DNA of 64,000 nucleotides, taken from assembly GCA_949361645.1 (NCBI GenBank), contig OX442416.1:6578362-6642361 (forward strand), in the 5' to 3' direction. The stretch comes from Spongilla lacustris (taxonomy: Eukaryota > Porifera > Demospongiae > Spongillida > Spongillidae). Made by a program: the position numbers and the translations under genes. Below the pieces are notes generated by a model. The model saw only the letters and a program-made list of their open reading frames with translations, searched no databases and was not told the origin of the DNA. Below are positions 58,404 to 64,000 of the stretch, piece after piece (the first letter of the stretch is position 1; each line of letters starts with the position of its first letter).

Positions 58404-58606
58404 ATGTCTCCCAGTGGTGGCCGACATGCAGATGGCACAAATGGACGAGGAGGAAGGAGGGACATTCCCTACTACAAACCCTCCCGGTCGCAGTGGCAGA
58501 ATTACGAAGAACAACAACAATTAAGGGACCTGGTGTTAGCAAGGGTGTTTCAGTCTATTCAGGAGGGATGGCCACCCAAAACTACAGAAGAGGTCCGGTT
58601 ATAAAG
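58404..58606 (+). CDS. Candidate exon, hypothetical
   Basis: The plus strand reads GRRDIPYYKPSRSQWQNYEE then RDLVLARVFQSIQEGWPPKT, a balanced, coding-like composition. A plausible donor (GAG then GTCCGG, non-ideal) is at the end. No family recognised. It may be an exon of a gene or of a retroelement. Confidence 0.25.
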
Positions 58607-58639
58607 CCATGCTTTGAGTAGAGACATGAACTATACATG

Positions 58640-58790
58640 TACAGCAGTACAATCCTGTGAAAGGGTACAGGGAGAGGTATAGGCCTGTACCACTGTTCAC
58701 GGAGGGGTACAGGCCTGCTCAGGGATACAGGCATGTTCAAGGAGGGGTACAGGGATACAAGCTTGGACAGGGGTACAGGCCTGTACTGGC

Positions 58791-58821
<31 letters not shown>

Positions 58822-59080
58822 TACAGGACTGTACAGTGGGTACAGGCTTGTACAGGGGTAAAGGCGTGTACATGCAGGGAGGGGTACAAGCCTGGACAAG
58901 GGTACAGGCCTGTACTGGGGTGGGTGGGGGGTACAGGACTGTACAAGGGTACAGGCTTGTACAGGGGTGCAGGCCTGTACAAGGGTAATGGCGTGTACAG
59001 GGAGGGGTAGTGGCCTGTACAGTGGTACAGGCCTATAAAATTGTACAGGCCTGTACAATTTGGGGTACAACCAATTGTAT
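58640..59080. repeat. Minisatellite ACAGGGGTACAGGCCTGT with a run of 29 G
   Basis: About twenty imperfect units include the palindrome ACAGGCCTGT. The unbroken G-run is at 58791-58819. The proline- and tyrosine-rich minus-strand frames here are artefacts. Confidence 0.9.
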
Positions 59081-59101
59081 TGATACATAGCAGTTGTTCA
59101 T

Positions 59102-59990
59102 TCATGATGAACTCCACATACATATAGGTTTACCCATTGTCCTCTGTTTCATTCCATATCTCTTGTCTTTTGCTAGGCCATGTAGTGATCCCCATTTCAG
59201 TCTGTCCCATTCTTCATTGCTTTCATCGTCCCCCTTTAGTTCCTTCACAGAGTGGTCTCTAGTGGGTACACCCTTTCCAACACCTGTTCCTTCTGCCCTT
59301 TTCTTTGCACAACACGCCCTCTCAATTTGCCCCCATTTCCTGCAAACTTTGTTTCTGAACTTGCACTGTTGAGTATCATGCGCTCCTCCACACCTGTTGC
59401 AAGCCCCTAGGCCTGACGGTCTCCCCCTTCTTGGTGGTGCTGCCACTTGATGTAATTCAGTCTTGTTCCTGTTTTGTGACACTCTGCAACTGTTCTGCGC
59501 GTCTTTAGTCTCCCTTTCCGCTATTTCCGCTGTCTCCAGCACCTTGGCAAAAGTGAGGTCTGCCTTTGTGAGGAGTCTCTTCTGTACCCCCTCGTCCCTC
59601 ATACCAAAGAACACCCTGTCTCTCAGCGTCTCTGATAACGTCGCACCAAACGCACAGTTCTGCAAACTTGCTGCATACCACATATCCCTCCTTTTGTCCC
59701 GTTTGTGGAACCGTACGTTCTGCGATGACTAGAGGTTTAGGCGCTACGTGTGTCGTTAAGGCTGCGACCAGTTGCTCGTACGTTCGGTCTTTCAATTTCT
59801 GGGGTGCTACGAGCGCTCGGAGCAGGCCAAATGTATACAGGCGAGGAAAGCGTCCTTTTTCTGTTCGGCTTCCACTTTATTTGCCAGGAAGAAATGTTCT
59901 AGCCGCTCGACGTATTAACTCAACCAGTCTTCCGTTGACGCGTCACACTCCCCTGCCATCCTTCTTAGCTATCCCATGCACCCTCGTCGC
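59102..59990 (-). pseudogene. Ty3/gypsy-type gag remnant with zinc knuckle
   Basis: The minus strand starts with LANKVEAEQKKDAFLAC (about 59880) and LKDRTYEQLVAALTTHVAPK (about 59780). After frameshifts it continues from 59683 as AASLQNCAFGATLSETLRDR, KRLLTKADLTFAKVLETAEI and the knuckle CNRCGGAHDTQQC (about 59400), with a second, broken CRKW--C. This is the capsid and nucleocapsid order of LTR-retrotransposon gag, which packages element RNA in cytoplasmic particles. At least two frame breaks and the missing pol show it is dead. No LTR pair was found, but a 24-base repeat (CTCAGGATGCACTCGGATAG) lies at both 58103 and 60000. Confidence 0.75.
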
Positions 59991-60168
59991 CCTGTAGACC
60001 TCAGGATGCACTCGGATAGCTCAGATCCAGCTACAGCTACGTGTAGGCCTACATCTCTTGTCTGAGCAGCCGGTCGAGGTAAGCAGCCTAACATCATTTC
60101 AATACATCGATCTGTCTTGTAGAAAACACAGACTCGAAGCTTTTAGTATTCCATGGCATGTACTAGTA

Positions 60169-60914
60169 CATAGGCGTCGGAACCGGGGGGGCAGAGGGGG
60201 CTATCGCCCCCCCTGCAGCTATAAAGGGGGGGCGAACGTATCATTCCGCCCCCCCATTATTGGCTGGGATTAAGTTTATTCACAATCCTAAGTATCACTG
60301 CATGTAGTGCCAATTACGATCGAACATCCGCACAGCACAATCAATTAACATGTACAACATTTCAGTGAATCAGATCATGCTAACAGCTGCCAATTCCCAC
60401 TCGCGTAGGGTTAACTGCCATATCAATTGCTGGTTGGATCGCGTATCGCAGTGATGAAGTGTCAGCAAAGAATAATACCAACCCCCTCAGCCCCCACCAA
60501 AAAATTGCTCGTGTTTGAACGAGCGTATTGTCGAAATCTCGAGCTCTGCTGCGCGCCGTTCTTCAAAATCTTGTTAGAGCACCATTTGAATTTTCTTTCC
60601 AAAAATATTGAAACAGGTACGCGCTAATGTGGAGTCATTTTTTTTTTGTGGGGGCGCTTAGTACACGTATTTATACATGTATAATAAAGGCCTAGGCCTC
60701 TTGCGTGGCCGCCGCGTTTTTGTGTAGTTTTTGGAGTTTTTTAAACGCAAAAAGCGTTAGCTTCTGGGGCTCCGCCCCAGACCCCGATGGGGGAGCTCAC
60801 AGCGCTCCCCCATGCCCCCTAGCTGGGCGGGAGGGGTGCCCCCCTCCCGCACCCTCCCCGGGATGGCGCCGCCCTTAGCGCCCCCCCTACTATTATCTCC
60901 TTCCGACGCCACTG
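60169..60914. mobile_element. GC-rich MITE, 746 bases, 5-base TSD TAGTA
   Basis: The ends are CATAGGCGTCGGAA (60169) and the complement of CAGTGGCGTCGGAA (ending 60914). TAGTA lies directly outside both ends (60164-60168 and 60915-60919). Runs of G or C sit just inside each end, and the right third is a chain of hairpins. No coding. The design matches the smaller MITE at 9570-9861. Confidence 0.85.
60755..60890. repeat. Chain of consecutive GC hairpins
   Basis: CTGGGGCTCCGCCCCAG, GGGGGAGCTCACAGCGCTCC, GGGAGGGGTGCCCCCCTCCC and GGCGCCGCCCTTAGCGCC follow each other almost without spacers inside the MITE. They would fold strongly as RNA or single-stranded DNA. Confidence 0.85.
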
Positions 60915-60919
60915 TAGTA

Positions 60920-61554
60920 GTTACCCCCGGCACGGGGCGGCACCTGGCCCACCACGCCCTCTGCTCGACTCCAGCTTTGCAAAATGCTGGCATGGGCATG
61001 TCCTAGATCCTAGTCTCATTTTATTAACTATGGAATATCCTTGATTTTACTAAATATCTATGGCAACACATAGAAACGCCATTTAAAAATGGCGCCTTAT
61101 TGCACCAAAACTGATTTACTATTTTTAAAAATGGTCCCCAAATTCTTCACGACAACATCCACTTTTATTCATATATTATATTATTTGGATAGTTGTAGAA
61201 TTGTTTCAGAGGGTGGCAAAAGTTCTAACCCCCCTCTGTTCATTAGTTATAACTAATGGAATATCTTAATTAGCATGATATTTTTCCATTTTCTGTACAA
61301 GTCTATGGAATATCATATTTTCAGAAATGGTCCCAGAATTTTGGACGATACAAGGTATAAAATTTGAAATTGCCTACATTTAAACATCATTTAGAGTAGT
61401 ATTAGAGGGTGGCAAAAGTTGCAGGTCTGTTAGTTAAGTAAATAATAATCAAGTTAGTAAAAACGCCATACATTCTCTATGGAACGTACCGCGGAATGAA
61501 ATCCAAAAATTTACAAACCGCAACTTTCGTGTCCGTTGATTTCTCCATATGACG
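60920..61554. other. Gene-free spacer with a repeated phrase
   Basis: GAGGGTGGCAAAAGTT occurs at about 61210 and 61398, and ATGGTCCC at about 61131 and 61326. This suggests two diverged copies of a segment of about 190 bases. No coding. Confidence 0.5.
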
Positions 61555-61690
61555 CACCTGTGTATAGCGTCTCAATACGCAGTGTTATACTGATGTGGAT
61601 AACATGTGTATAACATGTGGATAACAGAAGAATACACATGTTATACAGTACAGTATAACAATGCCTTTTACACTGTGTACAACAGTTCAA
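61555..61690. repeat. Third GTTATACAC / GTGTATAAC cluster
   Basis: About nine TTATAC or GTATAAC motifs in both orientations lie within 135 bases, with GTGGATAAC variants. They resemble those at 50735-50870. Confidence 0.65.
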
Positions 61691-62219
61691 TTAACAGATA
61701 TGTGGCGGGTACGAATACCCATCAGTATTTTGTGATAGGTACAAAGAGTTCCAGATCAGCTTGGATGAGCTAGCTAGGACACCCAGAAACAAAATTAGAA
61801 CGCAACGAGGGCTCATGCTTTCATATATGTACGGATACATGACTACCAAGGGTACAAGTAGCTGGGTCGCGCAATAATTGATGGTGATAAATCTTGCTCG
61901 TATCACTTCTCTATTATATCTATTAATATCTCTCTAAGCCCATATTCTCCTTTTACCTCGCAAAAAAAAAAAATCTATCCAAGGGAAAGCTACTGCTGCA
62001 CTGACTATGTGTTAAATCTATGGTTAAAGTCACCTTGGATTTGATATCTAGACTATTTATTTATTTCAATTCTTCCTCTCCTACCCCCAACCCATTAAAA
62101 ACAAAAAACACACAAGCTGACCACATGATGATGACCATCCCTACATTGTTGCATGATAGAGAGGGGAGCTCTAATCTGATGATTCTGAATTCTTTATTTC
62201 AATTGAAGTGTACGATTTG

Positions 62220-62265
<46 letters not shown>

Positions 62266-62755
62266 TGTATATAGTGGCATTAACTGAGTGCTAGAGATCA
62301 TTTCTCCAACTTGATATATCAGAGAATGCTACTGCATTGTTATACATATGCATATACTGATAAAGGCATTTACCAGCACTTGAAGGTGATGCATGTGATA
62401 TGTCTCCTTGCCATACTTTTCATTCACGTCAAAGGATGAGGATATTGCAGGTCTGTGCATGCAGGGTCACCCTCAACTGTATCAACTGTTGGCTCATGCA
62501 GTCGCTGTTGAGGAAAATAACACCAGCAAGCAGTATAACCAAGCATGTACAACTGGTACACTGATGTGCACAGCTATAGCTATAGACATGCACTATCCAG
62601 CGCCTTGCGTCTGTGTAGCACATCTTCATTAAGCAGGGTGATCTTGATCCTTATTACAATATATATATGCATGCCAAATACAGCCACAGAAGCTCACTAC
62701 GCGAAGCCTGATCCGACTTCTAGTTTGGTGTGGTATTAGCATGCATATTATACGA
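61691..62755. other. Gene-free spacer with (TA)n run
   Basis: A (TA)n tract of about 40 bases lies at 62222-62264. No gene is supported. Confidence 0.5.
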
Positions 62756-63400
62756 TTAACTCGACGACGATCCGCTACATAACTGGGCAATCGATCCGAT
62801 GATCGATTCGGTTATATCGTTCATCCCATTTGTTTTCGGGTCGTTGGCTGTGTGCTTTCTTCTTTCTGCGGTTTCGGCAGCAGCACCCACCCTCGTAGTT
62901 AGGTCAGCCAAAATAGCAGGGGTAAGAGGAGACGTGACTGAGATGACAAAGGCAGCCGGCTTGCCTTGTGCCCAGTCCCTCATTATAGCACATTAGCTGC
63001 ATGGGTGTGTGTGATCCAGTCCTCGATAGAAGGAGCTCACTTCCAGCTATTAACCTTGCTGCAATATGTGAGCTTATTGTCAAAAGCTCAGTAAGACATC
63101 ACGCAAACTGTTGTGGCGTATCACAGCATCATATACACAACCATGCCGGTATATACATGTGCATGTATATATATAGTTGCAAGATGGCCGAAATGGTTCA
63201 GTGCCACCACATATGTACTTCGCCGCTATCTGAAGCTCATTGGGATCTAAAGGGAGCCCAAGACCCACAACTGTGAGCCAAGAGGGCAACGTCATGCAGT
63301 AAGGAACGACATGCTGTGCTATTCCAGCCACGTGATCACAGAGCGACTTCCAGGGCCATGCACTGGTAGAGGCGATAGGCCGCGAATTTTTCTCCATTAA
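62756..63400 (-). pseudogene. Retroelement C-terminal remnant, second type
   Basis: The minus strand has LGLPLDPNELQIAAKYICGG (about 63240), then RHNSLRDVLLSF (about 63085). After a gap with stops it reads GKPAAFVISVTSPLTPAILA (about 62945) and AAETAERRKHTANDPKTNG (about 62870). This motif order (knuckle region, RHN, hydrophobic strand, KH-N-PK) belongs to another repeated invertebrate retroelement family related in plan to 23292-24264. A simple-repeat insertion (ATACATGTGCATGTATAT near 63155) splits the Cys knuckle. It is dead. Confidence 0.6.
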
Positions 63401-63682
63401 CCATATACTGTTATCTGTGTGCAGTGTGGGACGAGATACAAGTACGCTGTCAAGTAAGAAGAATCGAGGGTTAATGAATTAATGAGTAACCGCACCTGCA
63501 TGCATGACCATTCACTAATTTTATTACGATTGCGGGTGAATAACATTTGAATGAAGTGTCTTTTGCATGTACATGGAAAGAAACCTTGTCCCGTTGCTAG
63601 CATGTACATAGAAGGTTGCGGCTAAAGCGCGCGCCGTTACAATTATGTGTATCTCCTCCCACACCATGCAGCGCAGCCAGAA

Positions 63683-63688
63683 TATAAG
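63683..63688 (+). promoter_or_regulatory. TATA-like box of the DM9 gene
   Basis: TATAAG lies 62-67 bases upstream of the ATG at 63750, the same spacing as in the receptor gene. Confidence 0.45.
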
Positions 63689-63749
63689 AACAGCTTCTCT
63701 ACCGCACATCCAACACATGCGATATCAAGCTGCTTACATTTTATTGACT

Positions 63750-64000
63750 ATGGGTGATCTACGCCTTTTTCTTCTAGCGTGTTTGCCAGCTCTTGCGTTT
63801 GCTGGTCTGGCCTTGGAGCGTAACGAAAATGGCGCACTCACATTGTTTGAATCGGAAGAGGAAGGTGATTCGGATGCAGTACGAAAATTATTTTCGATTC
63901 AGCAGAACGTCACTGCCAGACAAGACCCTCTGGTATGGGTTTCAGCAAGCAACGGCAATGTTCCTCCAAATGCAGTGTCCGGTGGAAGCGACTTTCAAGG
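63750..64000 (+). CDS. Secreted DM9-repeat protein, first 83 codons (runs off the window)
   Basis: The frame starts MGDLRLFLLACLPALAFAG, a good signal peptide of about 19 residues. An acidic linker (ESEEEGDSD) and an N-glycosylation site (NVT) follow, then the start of a DM9 repeat: DPLVWVSASNGNVPPNAVSG and GGSDFQG. DM9 repeats are sugar-binding modules found in invertebrate lectin-like and immune-related proteins, so a secreted lectin role is likely but inferred. The ATG at 63750 has A at -3 and G at +4. An in-frame ATG at 63717 has a weak context and would bury the signal peptide. No stop or intron is seen before the window ends, so length is unknown. Confidence 0.8.
   Translation, partial: MGDLRLFLLACLPALAFAGLALERNENGALTLFESEEEGDSDAVRKLFSIQQNVTARQDPLVWVSASNGNVPPNAVSGGSDFQ

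Noticed and set aside
59094..59732. Plus-strand frames opposite the gag remnant
   Set aside because: They lack any motif, while the minus strand shows gag and zinc-knuckle order.
1..64000. tRNA, rRNA or riboswitch candidates
   Set aside because: No cloverleaf with conserved T-loop/A-box/B-box sequence and no rRNA core sequence was recognised by eye. A covariance-model scan would be needed to exclude them fully.

Overview
The window looks like chromosomal DNA of a non-bilaterian marine animal, most likely a demosponge. Three points suggest this: introns of about 50 bases with GT/AG ends (41937-41987, 42469-42521), very dense ACATGTACATGT-type simple sequence, and a gene set of a single-exon family C GPCR and a DM9-repeat secreted protein among many broken transposons. 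No species can be assigned from sequence alone. Nothing bacterial or organellar was seen, and no tRNA or rRNA gene.

Layout. 1-8093 is one giant inverted repeat (foldback-like) with tandem-repeat-filled arms and a 1.75 kb spacer. 9570-9861 is a small GC-rich MITE. 10150-11440 is a dead pogo-type transposase. 11870-12430 (minus) is a retroelement C-terminal remnant. 12880-15660 (minus) is a multi-exon gene or pseudogene of a repeated, unnamed family. 17168-19714 is an apparently intact family C GPCR with its own TATA box. 20330-24264 (minus) is an old retroelement split by a 5'-truncated CR1-like LINE. 25030-28215 is a satellite of about 160 bases per unit interrupted by a 1.45 kb TIR element. 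28955-30760 (minus) is a broken CACTA/EnSpm transposase. 33454-35098 holds a DUF6589 pseudogene and a RecQ-like helicase pseudogene facing each other tail to tail. 36940-37660 (minus) is a broken Ty3/gypsy integrase. 38634-40430 contains two inverted-repeat elements. 41632-42591 (minus) is the 3' part of a spliced host gene for a membrane protein. 42633-46975 is a nearly full-length ISL2EU-type DNA transposon (SWIM-YqaJ nuclease gene plus THAP/DDE transposase gene, tail to tail, TIRs and AT target duplication) sitting in an intron of that host gene. 47264-49953 is another long inverted-repeat element. 50700-58820 is dominated by minisatellites. 59102-59990 (minus) is a Ty3/gypsy gag remnant. 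60169-60914 is a second GC-rich MITE with 5-base target duplication. 62756-63400 (minus) is another retroelement C-terminal remnant. 63750 to the end is the first exon of a secreted DM9 protein.

Only three genes look like host genes: the GPCR, the membrane protein and the DM9 protein. The GPCR and DM9 starts share a simple promoter design, with a TATA box about 65-72 bases before the ATG. The rest is a layered record of transposition: LINE into retroelement, TIR element into satellite, ISL2EU into intron. The best candidates for a system worth study are the ISL2EU element, whose left end may double as a promoter, the convergent DUF6589/RecQ-like pair, and the unnamed multi-exon family at 12.9-15.7 kb. 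All of these carry disabling lesions in at least part of their coding sequence except the last, for which lesions are likely but not fully resolved.
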